DNA from: Corynebacterium diphtheriae
GTDB taxonomy: Bacteria > Actinomycetota > Actinomycetes > Mycobacteriales > Mycobacteriaceae
Assembly: GCF_001457455.1 (NCBI RefSeq)
Contig: NZ_LN831026.1
Coordinates: 2,170,001 to 2,234,000 of the forward strand
Reading direction: 5' to 3'
DNA: 64,000 nt
This document shows, one piece after another, positions 13,080-21,501 of this stretch (positions within the stretch are counted from its first letter, which is position 1; each line of letters starts with the position of its first letter). The notes below the pieces were generated by a model, which was not told the origin of the DNA, did not search any database, and was given only the letters and a program-made list of their open reading frames with translations. The position numbers and the translations under genes are program-made.

Positions 13080-14565
13080 CTAGTGCGGCGGCCCGGCCAC
13101 GTGCGGCGTCGTGCCACTTGGCGGCTGCGGATTCATCTGTGCGCCGGTGAGGATGACCTGCATCAGTGCATTCTGAATACCAATCATGCGAACGACGCGG
13201 GAGACACCGCCGCCGCCTGGCAAAAGGGCGAGGGTGACCTCTGGCAGGCCGATCTTGGAGCCGCGGGCATCGGCGGCAATGCGGTGGTTAGCTGCGAGAG
13301 CGACCTCGAGACCGCCGCCGAGAGCTGCACCGTTGATGACTGCCACGATTGGAACCGGTAGTTTCTCCAAGCGGAGGGACTCCTTCATGTGCTCAACCAT
13401 GGTGAACATGGCTTCCGCGTCGGCCTCGGTGGCCTTGGACATCTGCTTGATGTCGCCACCTGCGAAGAAGGTCTTTTTCGCGGGGGTGATGATAATGCCC
13501 GTGATACCGGATTCCCCGCCAGCGACGCACAGCGAGATAAGGCCGTAGCGTCCGCTGATGCGGTGCAGTTCGTCGATAGCAGCGCCGGTGATCATCGCGC
13601 CGGTCGCACCCAGTGGGTGGCCCATTGCCATAGCGCCACCTTTGATGTTGAGCTTTTCGTAGTCAATGCCCAGGTTCTGCTGTGCATGCTTCACGACGGC
13701 TGCGAAAGCCTCGTTAATCTCCCAGACATCAATGTCATCGACAGTCAGGTTTGCTTTCGCGAGTGCTTCGCGAACAGCTGGCTCGACACCGTTGACGGCG
13801 GTGACGACGATGCGTGCGCGTGGGATCAGTCCCATATCCGCGCCTGCCTTCTCGGAACCGATGAGAGTCAGGGCAGCGCCGTCGACAATGCCGGAAGAAT
13901 TACCGGCGTGGTGGACGTGGTTGATGGTCTCAAGCTGTGGGTATTTCTTCAGTGCAACAGCGTCGAAGCTGCCCTGCTCACCCATCATGGTGAAGACAGC
14001 GCGCAGGCCGGCCAGCGACTCGGCGGAGACACCTTCGCGGAGGTTTCATCGCGGTCGAGGATGGTCAGGCCGTTGGCGTCCTTAACTGGAACGACGGAGC
14101 GGTCGAAGCTGCCCTCCGACCAAGCCTTAGCTGCGCGAGCATGGGAGAGCACCGCCATCGGACATCATTGGTACGCGGGACATGGACTCCACGCCGCCGG
14201 CGAGAACAAGTTCGTCCATGCCAGAGCGGACCTTTTGATCTGCTAGGTTGATGGCGGATAGGCCGGCGGCGCAGAAACGGTTAATCTGCACGCCGCCGGT
14301 GTGGTAAGGCGGCGAGCGGTCAAAGCTGCGGTTCACACGATGTCTGCGCCCTGGTCGCCAACTGGGGAGACACAACGATGAGGCCGCTAATGCGCTCCTC
14401 GTCTAGACCGGGAAAACGGTTACGGATTTCGTCGATAAGCCCGACGAGCAGTGAAACCGGACGGACCTCATGGAGAGAGCCGTCTTTCTTGCCCTTGCCG
14501 CGCGGGGTACGAATTGCCTCGTAAATGAAGGCTTCGCCGCCTAGCTGGATGGTGACGGAGGTCAT
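13080..14565 (-). pseudogene. Thiolase (FadA-like) relic fused to FadB hydratase fragment
   Basis: The minus strand encodes pieces of an acetyl-CoA acyltransferase in three frames. The N-terminus ([20 protein letters not shown]) comes first, then the active-site block ([19 protein letters not shown], Cys nucleophile). The C-terminal half follows, with the WEINEAF and GGAMAMGHPLGATGA motifs. Frameshifts fall near 14340, 14155 and 14040, and about 60 residues seem lost after MMSDGGA. At about 13515 the thiolase end (SLCVAGGES) continues in frame into GITGIIITPAKKTFFAGGD, which belongs to the enoyl-CoA hydratase half of FadB. That fragment (oxyanion-hole NGAALGGGLEVALA and GLPEVTLALLPGGGG) stops after about 120 residues. 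Beta-oxidation by this locus is lost. A tail in another frame (AAAKWHDAARGRAAALGECV) may come from a third gene. Confidence 0.85.
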
Positions 14566-14794
14566 GTGTGTTCTTACCTCACAAATTCAACGGAGAGTGT
14601 TGCATATCACTCTTGATACGTTGTGTGTCACTCTATAACGAGCGGCGAATTGGCGGGGTTGATTTATAGGGTAATGGGGCGAAAATGACTTTTAGGGCGT
14701 CTTTGAACTGCGGGAACGCAGGAAACCGAGGGTAATTACATAAGTATTTGGGATGCGGTGTGCTTGCTTGGGGCGGGCGTGGGGATGCGTATTT
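14566..14794. other. Former promoter region of the fad relic
   Basis: Upstream of the thiolase start the minus strand repeats AGAGTGA twice about 25 bases apart (AGAGTGACACACAACG and AGAGTGATATGCAAC, 14595-14640). This could be an old operator. No gene is visible. Confidence 0.3.
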
Positions 14795-15165
14795 CTAACC
14801 CTTGTGCAACGTTGCTCGCCTTTTCAGCCCTAGTTGGTCCACACTGTGCAGCCATTCGGCACGCGATTCGACTCGTGGTACCAGCATTGAGGTTGGCCGA
14901 CTCCCTTCACCTTTCGCCAAGAAGTATTGACTAACGGTGGTGCTACTTACGCCTGAAGACGCATCGGGATCAAGAACTGCGCCTGTTAAGTCAGCGTGCA
15001 TTAACAACGCTCCACGAAAATCGGACTCGCTGAGAATCGCGTGTGTAAAATCTGCGCCGGTAAAATCTGCCGACTTTAGGTTGGCCTAGGCCAGCATGGA
15101 ACCCCGAAACGAACATCCTCGGCACACGCTTCCTTCAAGATTGATGTCTGTCAGGTCATAATCCA
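14795..15165 (-). pseudogene. Pentapeptide-repeat protein remnant
   Basis: The minus strand reads DLTDINLEGS, SFRGSMLA, a stop, ANLKSADFTGADFTHAILSE, SDFRGALLMHADLTGAVLD. These are consecutive A(D/N)LxX-type pentapeptides that would fold as a right-handed beta helix. An in-frame TAG near 15082 and no credible start show decay. The C-terminal 50 or so residues after the repeats are not recognised. The stretch 15166-15303 upstream has no further coding signal that I can support. Confidence 0.7.
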
Positions 15166-15303
15166 CGATTCAGGCATTGCTCTATACATTAGCCACCTCC
15201 AAAACATTTCTGCGTTCAATCCGATAAGGCTGTCTTCCTGCAGAGCTTTCACACGGTGATTAGTCTGCTGGCTGGTGATATCTAGTTCCCACCCGAAGGT
15301 TTG

Positions 15304-16341
15304 CTACCCCTTCGCCGCTTGGCCCCGCTTCCAATATCCCATGAAGGACACCTGCTTCCTCGGAACCTGGTGTTCCTTCACCAGCAATCGCCGCATCCGA
15401 ATCACTGCCGACGACTCACCCGCAATCCAAAAGTAGGTGCCCTTAAAGGGACTCTCGCTGTGGCTTGTGTCCAGCGCCTCACCCGCCCGTGAGAAGCTCG
15501 GCGTCTCCCACACCATAAGGCTCGGATCGTATTCGCTTGCCGACGCAGCATCCTCGGCCATCTGCTCCGCCCCAACATCTGACAGCGGCTCTTGTGAATC
15601 TACCTGCAACTCATTACGGACAAATTTCTCCAGACTGGTGTACAACAGTTCTCCCGAAGCTCCGCGTCCGTCGCCGTCGCCATTGGCGGCCGCTTTACGT
15701 CGCAAACTCTCGGACAGCTGTCTATCGGCCTCGTCGACCTCTCTCGCTAGCCACTGCACTGTAACCCCAGGTGGCACTTCCAATTCTTGTGCGTCGTCCA
15801 AGCACGGAATCTCAATAAACACATCCCCGCGCACGTCCTCCGGCCATTCCTCCAACGTCTTCGCAATCGCAGGAAGGGCAGTCTCATCGCCGAGCATCAC
15901 GACACGACTGCTAGCATCAGGCACGAACTCGATGCCACCGCCAGAATCGTCGTCGCGCGGTGGCGCGATGATAAGTAGTTCATCACCGACCTCGGCATTC
16001 GTGGCCCATGTCGACGCTGGCCCAGCGGCATCAGGGTGTAGGACAAAGTCAATGTCGAGTTCATCGGGCGCGTTGTTGGGCAGGTTGCGTCGGAAAGCGC
16101 GGATTGAATAGGTGCGGGCGTGCCCACGCGTCTCCGGATCGAGGTCCTTCCAGGTAGTGAACCAATTCTCTTCGGGCAAGTCAGGCAGCTGTCCACTAGT
16201 CGGGATGATGACCTTGATACGGACATCACGAATGATGTCCTTTGGGCCGACATTCTCGACGCCGTGAAGCGTGACTCGCTGGAAATGCGGGGAAATCTGC
16301 TGCGCACGAGCGACGCGAACGCGATGCGGACGATGTGCCAT
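15304..16341 (-). CDS. Siderophore-interacting protein (FAD-dependent ferric-siderophore reductase)
   Basis: The 345-residue protein has the two-domain SIP/ViuB architecture. An N-terminal FAD-binding barrel carries RTYSIR near residue 97. A C-terminal NAD(P)-binding domain has VVMLGDETALPAI near 147 and ends with GTYFWIAGESSAVIRMRRLL and SFMGYWKRG. Such enzymes release iron from imported ferric siderophores in the cytoplasm. An acidic Ser/Asp/Glu-rich insertion (about 215-285) lengthens it relative to typical 250-280-residue members. It is the last gene of the siderophore operon, 44 bases after the ATPase, with AGGAA before its ATG. Confidence 0.9.
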   Translation of the reverse strand: MAHRPHRVRVARAQQISPHFQRVTLHGVENVGPKDIIRDVRIKVIIPTSGQLPDLPEENWFTTWKDLDPETRGHARTYSIRAFRRNLPNNAPDELDIDFVLHPDAAGPASTWATNAEVGDELLIIAPPRDDDSGGGIEFVPDASSRVVMLGDETALPAIAKTLEEWPEDVRGDVFIEIPCLDDAQELEVPPGVTVQWLAREVDEADRQLSESLRRKAAANGDGDGRGASGELLYTSLEKFVRNELQVDSQEPLSDVGAEQMAEDAASASEYDPSLMVWETPSFSRAGEALDTSHSESPFKGTYFWIAGESSAVIRMRRLLVKEHQVPRKQVSFMGYWKRGQAAKG

Positions 16342-16385
16342 AGAAGTTCCTTAATCTAGTGAGTTACTTACGTCTGTTGAGCTGC

Positions 16386-17195
16386 TTAAATCTCATGGAC
16401 TAGTTGCGTGTGATGACGGCCGATGGGAGTCACCGTCGGCAGCCCTGACACAGGATCGGTAATAACGAGCGATTCGAGGTCAAACGCCTCGCGGGTGAGG
16501 TCTTGCGTGAGCACGTCGACGGGCCTGCCCACCGAATGCAAGCGACCATCGCGCATAGCTACGAGGTTGTCGGAGTAGCGGGCGGCCAAATTCAGGTCGT
16601 GCAGCACCATGATGATGGTGGTGCCACGACGTTGATTGAGGTCGGTCAGTAAATCCAGGACTTCTAACTGGTGTTTCAAGTCGAGGTAGGTGGTCGGTTC
16701 GTCGAGGAGCAATACGTCGGTCTGCTGCGCGAGCGCCATCGCAATCCATACGCGCTGCCGCTGGCCGCCGGAAAGCTCTTCGATGCTCCGATCTGCCAAT
16801 TCCGCCACCTGGGTGGACGCCATCGCTTCGGCGACGATGTCGTAGTCGGACGCAGTCCACCTACCCAAAATTCCCTGGTAAGGCGTGCGGCCTCGCCCTA
16901 CCAGGTCAGCGACGGTGATTCCATCGGGCTCAACCGGTGTCTGCGGAAGTAGCCCGAGCCGCTTTGCCAACTCGCGCGAAGAATAGGCTCCCAGCGGCTT
17001 GCCATTCAGCTCAACGGAACCGGCTGTAGGCCGAATCAACCTCGCCAGGGTCCGCAGAAACGTAGACTTGCCGCAACCATTCGGCCCGACAATCGACGTA
17101 ATCTTGCCGGACTCAAACGATAGGGTTACATCTTTCACAATGGGATCTACCCCATACCCAGAAGAAAGAGAACGGGAAGTGAGTTGAGCGGACAA
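16386..17195 (-). CDS. Iron-siderophore ABC transporter, ATP-binding protein (FecE/FepC-like)
   Basis: The 269-residue ATPase has Walker A GPNGCGKST, the signature LSGGQRQRVW, Walker B VLLLDEPTTYLD and the H-loop MVLHD. These motifs and the FepC-like C-terminal region place it in the ferric siderophore importer class. I chose the TTG at 17195 because AAGGAG lies nine bases upstream. A longer frame to 17237 adds a non-conserved leader. It follows the second permease in the operon and powers import through the two FecCD subunits. Confidence 0.92.
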   Translation of the reverse strand: MSAQLTSRSLSSGYGVDPIVKDVTLSFESGKITSIVGPNGCGKSTFLRTLARLIRPTAGSVELNGKPLGAYSSRELAKRLGLLPQTPVEPDGITVADLVGRGRTPYQGILGRWTASDYDIVAEAMASTQVAELADRSIEELSGGQRQRVWIAMALAQQTDVLLLDEPTTYLDLKHQLEVLDLLTDLNQRRGTTIIMVLHDLNLAARYSDNLVAMRDGRLHSVGRPVDVLTQDLTREAFDLESLVITDPVSGLPTVTPIGRHHTQLVHEI

Positions 17196-17246
17196 AGTGA
17201 GTAACTCCTTGGTTCGAGGTAGTAGTGACAGCAACACATTGCACAG

Positions 17247-18302
17247 CTAGCGCGAGGTTTTAATGAGCAGATAGACCAGAAACGGCGCACCGAGCGCGCC
17301 AGTAATAACGCCCACCGGATATCGCGTGCCGACGAGATACTGTCCAGCTAAATCTGCAGCAAGCACCAAGAACGCGCCGATCAGTCCCGAGGGCACAATA
17401 AGATTCGCGCCGGGGGAGAACACTCGCATCGCGATCGGCCCCGCCATGAATGCGACAAACGAGATTGGACCGGTCGCGGCTGTCGCAACGGCGATGAGCA
17501 TGACCGCACCGACAATCAGAGCTCCGCGCAGCAGGTTTACCCGGAGACCGAGTGAGGTCGCGATGTCGTCGCCAAGCTCTAGAATCGACAGCCTATGCGC
17601 GCCAACCAGCAGCAGCGCCACCACTACCAAAACAGTAATGACCAGTGGAAACCCGCGTTCCCACGACATATTGTTTAGCGATCCGGTCAGCCAGCGCGTA
17701 GCCGTCGGTAGATCCCACGCGGAAGCCTTAGATAATACGTATGTAGTCCATGCCTGCAGCATCGCTGCAATGCCGATGCCTGTCAGAATCAGGCGCGTGC
17801 CCGTGAATCCAGACTTCAGCGCCAGCATGTAGGTCAGGCCCGCCACGCTTAACGACGCCACCAGCGCCACCGTCGACACGATCGCCTGCGACGCGTGAAA
17901 TATCACAATCATGGTGGCACCTGCAGCGGCGGCACCAGCAGAAATGCCAATAATGTCCGGTGAGGCCAGCTGGTTTCGCAGCATCGTTTGGAAGATGATT
18001 CCCGAGACACCAAATGCGAATCCAGCCACGATAGCAATCGTCGCGCGTGGCAGGCGCAATTCACCCACCGTGAAAGATGCGCCGGGGACGGTATCGCCGA
18101 GGATGACGCTGGTGACGTCGGCAAGCGAATAGAACGAGTCCCCGAACATGAGGCTGGCAAGCCACAATACGATCGTACTGATGGTCAGCACAGCTAACGT
18201 GAGCGCAAAGCGAACCCTGGCGCGGCCCCGCTGCTTCTTGATGATGGCTGCGAGCTTGGTTACTCGGCTTCGCGAGTCGGTTTCTGTGGCGAGGTGTGTC
18301 AT
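17247..18302 (-). CDS. FecCD-family iron-siderophore permease, second subunit
   Basis: This 351-residue protein has about nine or ten hydrophobic helices and family landmarks: GFAFGVSGIIFQTMLRNQLA, SPDIIGISAGAA, and the late PISFVAFMAGPIAMRVF block that contacts the ATPase. Its ATG overlaps the TGA of the preceding permease (ATGA), indicating translational coupling. It should form a heterodimer with the product of 18299-19330 (FepG/FepD-like pairing). Confidence 0.93.
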   Translation of the reverse strand: MTHLATETDSRSRVTKLAAIIKKQRGRARVRFALTLAVLTISTIVLWLASLMFGDSFYSLADVTSVILGDTVPGASFTVGELRLPRATIAIVAGFAFGVSGIIFQTMLRNQLASPDIIGISAGAAAAGATMIVIFHASQAIVSTVALVASLSVAGLTYMLALKSGFTGTRLILTGIGIAAMLQAWTTYVLSKASAWDLPTATRWLTGSLNNMSWERGFPLVITVLVVVALLLVGAHRLSILELGDDIATSLGLRVNLLRGALIVGAVMLIAVATAATGPISFVAFMAGPIAMRVFSPGANLIVPSGLIGAFLVLAADLAGQYLVGTRYPVGVITGALGAPFLVYLLIKTSR

Positions 18303-19330
18303 AGTTCGCGCATCCTTGTCTGTCGCACAATCCAGATGAACAGTGGCGCGCCGAGGAACGGCATGATAATGCCGACGGCGATCTCGGAGGAGCCTTCAAG
18401 GAGGCGTCCTGCGGTGTCTGCGAGTGTCAGCAATACGGCGCCTGCCAGCGCACTTGCTGGGATTAGGATGCGGTGGTCCGTGCCGAGCAGTAGGCGCAGG
18501 ACGTGCGGGACGATTAGCCCGACGAAGGCAATCGGGCCGGTGACGGCCGTGGCGGTTCCGCAAAGCAAGACTGCGCCGAACGTGACCAAGATCCGCGTGC
18601 GAGTGAGGTTAATGCCCAAGCTGGTGGCGACATCATCGCCGAGGGACAGGGCGTTAAGGCCACTGCTGGTGAGAAACACTATGGCGAAGCCGAGCCCAAG
18701 CAGCGGCAGCGCCACCGCGAGCGATTCCCACTGCGCACCGCTAACGGAACCAATCTGCCAATTGCGGAACTCGTCCATGACATTGGCTCGGGGCAACAGG
18801 ATGGCGCTGGTCAAGCTGGACAAAGCGGCAGCCGTGGCAGCACCGGAAAGCGCGAGCTTGAGCGGTGTGGCGCCGCCGCGACCAATCGAGCCAACGCTGT
18901 AGACAAACACCGCAGCAGCGAAAGCGCCCGCCGACGCAATAAGCATGATCGGAAGCGTGCGACTGACGTTAAAGAACGTAAGGCTGATGACCACTGCAAG
19001 AGACGCGCCCGCAAGAACACCGAAGATTCCAGGGTCTGCCAGTGGATTTCGTGTCACAGCCTGGAAAGCGGTGCCTGAGGTAGCGAGTGCCGCACCCGCG
19101 CAGAGCGCCAGTAGCGTGCGTGGAATACGAGTCCACGCTGCAGCTTCACCGGCGGTGTCGGTAGCACCACCGAGCGCCGATAGAGCTTCGGCCGGTGTAA
19201 TGCTGCGAACGCCGAACATGACCGACAACACCACTGCCACCAGCACAAGTGCCAAAAGTACAACAAATACAGTTGACTTGGCGCTGTTGGGCTTCGGCTT
19301 GTTCGGCGTTGTATGGACTCTGGTTGTCAC
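18299..19330 (-). CDS. FecCD-family iron-siderophore permease, first subunit
   Basis: This 343-residue protein has family motifs RNPLADPGIFGVLAGASLAV and GPIAFVGLIVPHVLRLLLG, and about ten membrane segments after a short basic N-terminus. The GTG start lies two bases after the stop of the lipoprotein gene and its end overlaps the next permease by four bases. The gene order (lipoprotein, permease, permease, ATPase, SIP) parallels known DtxR-controlled corynebacterial siderophore operons. Confidence 0.93.
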   Translation of the reverse strand: MTTRVHTTPNKPKPNSAKSTVFVVLLALVLVAVVLSVMFGVRSITPAEALSALGGATDTAGEAAAWTRIPRTLLALCAGAALATSGTAFQAVTRNPLADPGIFGVLAGASLAVVISLTFFNVSRTLPIMLIASAGAFAAAVFVYSVGSIGRGGATPLKLALSGAATAAALSSLTSAILLPRANVMDEFRNWQIGSVSGAQWESLAVALPLLGLGFAIVFLTSSGLNALSLGDDVATSLGINLTRTRILVTFGAVLLCGTATAVTGPIAFVGLIVPHVLRLLLGTDHRILIPASALAGAVLLTLADTAGRLLEGSSEIAVGIIMPFLGAPLFIWIVRQTRMREL

Positions 19331-19332
19331 TG

Positions 19333-20400
19333 CTACTTCAGTCCGTCGTTAAGCGTCGCGAAGTAACGGTCGATTGCCCACGGAATGGACAGCGGTGAGG
19401 GGTTCGCGGCAGCTCCCAGCGGACCATTTTCCAGGAAGGCAATGTTGCCGTTTTTCACGGCCGGGATCTTGGACAAAAGCGGGTCTGCCTGCATGTCCTT
19501 GACCTTCTTCTCATCCTCGGCTTTGTTGCCGGAGGAGTAGGAGATGATGACATCGACATCGTCGAACTCTTCTGGCTTCTCGGTGGAGACTTCAACCCAG
19601 AACTTCTCGGCAGTCTTGGACTGTTCCTCGACGATCTTCGGCGCGGTCAGACCGTGGCTCACGAGGAATCCCATGCGCGGATCCTTGACGGAATAGAAGC
19701 CAATCTTGGATGGGTCGGAGCTGCCGCCGAAGGAGGTAAAGAGCGCTTTCTTACCCTTGAGGTTCGGGTATTTATCGAGGTTATCGGCAATCTTGGTGTC
19801 AAGATCCTCTGTTAGCTTCTTGCCTTCTTCGGCCTTGCCGAGGGCTTTGGCGCTAATCGTGATCATGTCTTCCAACGATGTACCCCACGCCATGTCCGGG
19901 TAGGCAATGACTGGCGCGATCTTGGAAAGCGTGTCGTAGTCCTCCTGCGAGATGCCGGAGTAAGTAGCCAGAATAATGTCCGGTTTTGTGTCCGCGACCT
20001 GCTCGAATGGGATGCCGTCGGTTTCGTCGAAGAGCACTGGCTTCTTATCGCCGGAGTCTGCGCCAAGCTCCTTCAGCTTGTCTTCGACCCACGGGAGGAT
20101 ACCGTTGTCGTTGTCATCGCCAAAGGTGGCTTTGCTCATGCCGACGGGCACTTGCCCCAGTGCAAGTGGGACTTCGTGGTTCGCCCAGCCGACGGAAGCG
20201 ATGCGCTGAGGGGCGTCCTTAATCGTGGTTTCTCCGAAAGCGTGCTTGATAGTGATGGGGAACTGCGCGTTAGAGTCCGAGGCGCTGACGCTGTTTGCGT
20301 TCTTTTCGGTAGCAGAGTCAGTGTTTCCGCAGGCTGCCAGAGTGAGCGCGATGGACCCGGTGGCGAGTGCGAGTGTCAGCGTCTTGAAGGTTTTGTTCAT
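19333..20400 (-). CDS. Iron-siderophore-binding lipoprotein
   Basis: The 355-residue FecB/FhuD-like receptor has a lipoprotein signal ending in the lipobox LAAC (Cys about 24) and the helical-backbone binding-protein motifs RIASVGWANHEVPLALG and FEQVADTKPDIILATYSGIS. It should capture ferric siderophore outside the membrane and hand it to the FecCD permeases encoded directly downstream. A DtxR box lies 54 bases upstream, so expression is probably iron-repressed. It resembles the Irp1/Irp6-type receptors of C. diphtheriae, but I cannot tell which without comparison, so no symbol is given. Confidence 0.92.
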   Translation of the reverse strand: MNKTFKTLTLALATGSIALTLAACGNTDSATEKNANSVSASDSNAQFPITIKHAFGETTIKDAPQRIASVGWANHEVPLALGQVPVGMSKATFGDDNDNGILPWVEDKLKELGADSGDKKPVLFDETDGIPFEQVADTKPDIILATYSGISQEDYDTLSKIAPVIAYPDMAWGTSLEDMITISAKALGKAEEGKKLTEDLDTKIADNLDKYPNLKGKKALFTSFGGSSDPSKIGFYSVKDPRMGFLVSHGLTAPKIVEEQSKTAEKFWVEVSTEKPEEFDDVDVIISYSSGNKAEDEKKVKDMQADPLLSKIPAVKNGNIAFLENGPLGAAANPSPLSIPWAIDRYFATLNDGLK

Positions 20401-20454
20401 TTAGGTCCCTTTGTAGTGTCAGTCCATACTAAGAAAAACTAAATATACACCAAC

Positions 20455-20473
20455 AAAGGTTTGGCTAACCTAA
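20455..20473 (-). promoter_or_regulatory. DtxR binding site of the siderophore operon
   Basis: The minus strand reads TTAGGTTAGCCAAACCTTT. It matches the 19-bp DtxR consensus TTAGGTTAGCCTAACCTAA at 16 positions, including the whole left arm and centre. A TATATT-type -10 lies about 10 bases downstream, so bound Fe-DtxR would cover the -35 region. Confidence 0.85.
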
Positions 20474-20585
20474 AAATGTCTTTGGGGGAAAGTAACTTTG
20501 ATGCGTTGCTGGGGAGTTCTACACATCCACCTTGTAGCTCAGTCCCAGGTCTGCACCGTTTTGCCCGCGAATGCCCCAGTTAACC

Positions 20586-20741
20586 GGCTCTTCCGGTTTT
20601 AGAATGCACTGATTAGCTCGCTGGGGTTCGGGCGTGGCATCGCCCTAGGCTTCCACAACCTTGACCACTACATCTTGCGGTGCCTGATCCACGCCGCCAA
20701 CATCCGACACAAAATCAATGCACTCTAAAACCGGAAGAGCC
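20586..20741. mobile_element. Internally deleted ISL3-family element (IS31831-like)
   Basis: Inverted repeats of 29 bases, GGCTCTTCCGGTTTTAGAAT... at 20586-20614 and its 27/29 complement at 20713-20741, match the ends of corynebacterial ISL3 elements such as IS31831. Between them the plus strand encodes only the transposase C-terminus (LDHYILRCLIHAANIRHKIN, then AL and stop). The element is thus 156 bp, roughly a tenth of full size, with both ends retained. That is the form a transposase in trans could still mobilise. No 8-bp target duplication is visible. Confidence 0.75.
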
Positions 20742-20776
20742 ACCAAACGGGGGCATTTCGAAGAATTTTTCTCCGA

Positions 20777-20830
20777 ACTTCACACCAAATCGTTTCCAAA
20801 CCGGCCGTTTGGGCAGATTTGGTGTGAAGT
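20777..20830. repeat. Long hairpin
   Basis: ACTTCACACCAAAT and its exact complement ATTTGGTGTGAAGT enclose a nested CCAAACCGGCCGTTTGG hairpin. TCTTTT follows on the plus strand four bases after the stem, so it might act as a terminator, but it belongs to no intact gene on that strand. It may be a second relic end next to the ISL3 remnant. Confidence 0.55.
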
Positions 20831-21374
20831 GCCGTCTTTTCGGGGGTGAGCGGGGGTGGCACACCCACCAACACCAGCCAATCCCAGCCAAGTCATGGTT
20901 GTGAAAGTCAGGTTTAAGGTGACGGGGATCCCGAATTCCCGCGCCACTTTTACAACGGCATACCCTTCCATATCGCATAGTTGGGCCTGCTGGGCTAGGC
21001 GATCGCGGGTGGCGGTGTCAGAAATAAAGGTATCACCAGCAGCAAGCCCCGCTGTGGGCAAAGAGGTCAATGCGGTTAGCAAAAGGGCGACCGGTAATCG
21101 CGGTGAGCGTTTCATGATCAAAGTCGTGTTTGATCACGTGGTCGATCTCGAAGATTCCGGAGCAGCTGGGAATCAGGCTACCGGCGGTACCGGCATTGAT
21201 AATGCGGGTGGGGCGGTGGCCACGGGAGTGGGCGTCGGCAAGCGCCCTGCTCAGGGTGATGGCGGCGTTGAGCGTTCCAATGCCGGTGATCAAGGTGGGA
21301 ATGCTGGCGGTCATGCCGCCTGCTTTTTCGGGGGCGGCGATCACGATGAGGGGGTGGCCGTTGCGTATATCCAT
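20780..21374 (-). pseudogene. Nucleosidase (MTA/SAH nucleosidase-like), frameshifted
   Basis: The first frame (21374 down to about 21060) reads LIVIAAPEKAGGM, TGIGTLNAAITLSRAL, INAGTAGSL and GIFEIDHVIKHDFDH. This is the N-terminal two-thirds of a phosphorylase-superfamily nucleosidase that cleaves methylthioadenosine/adenosylhomocysteine or futalosine-like nucleosides. After GRPFANRIDLFAHS the sequence must shift frame to continue with TAGLAAGDTFISD and the catalytic-region block CDMEGYAVVKVAREFGIPV. Beyond that the C-terminus is replaced by unrelated sequence near the hairpin. One frameshift plus a lost end mean it is inactive. Confidence 0.75.
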
Positions 21375-21501
21375 TCTTCTTGTTGTGGCGCCCCTTGGTG
21401 GATGAGGTGCGAATAAATCACTAGACAGATCGGTACCTATAGGTATAGATTTGGTAGACAGTTCAGTCTATAAACGAAATATGAGCAGAAAGGGTACCTC
21501 G

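Noticed and set aside
13389..14246. 285-codon plus-strand frame
   Set aside because: It lies antisense to the thiolase/FadB relic, whose motifs are unmistakable on the minus strand; this frame has no ribosome binding site or known motif.
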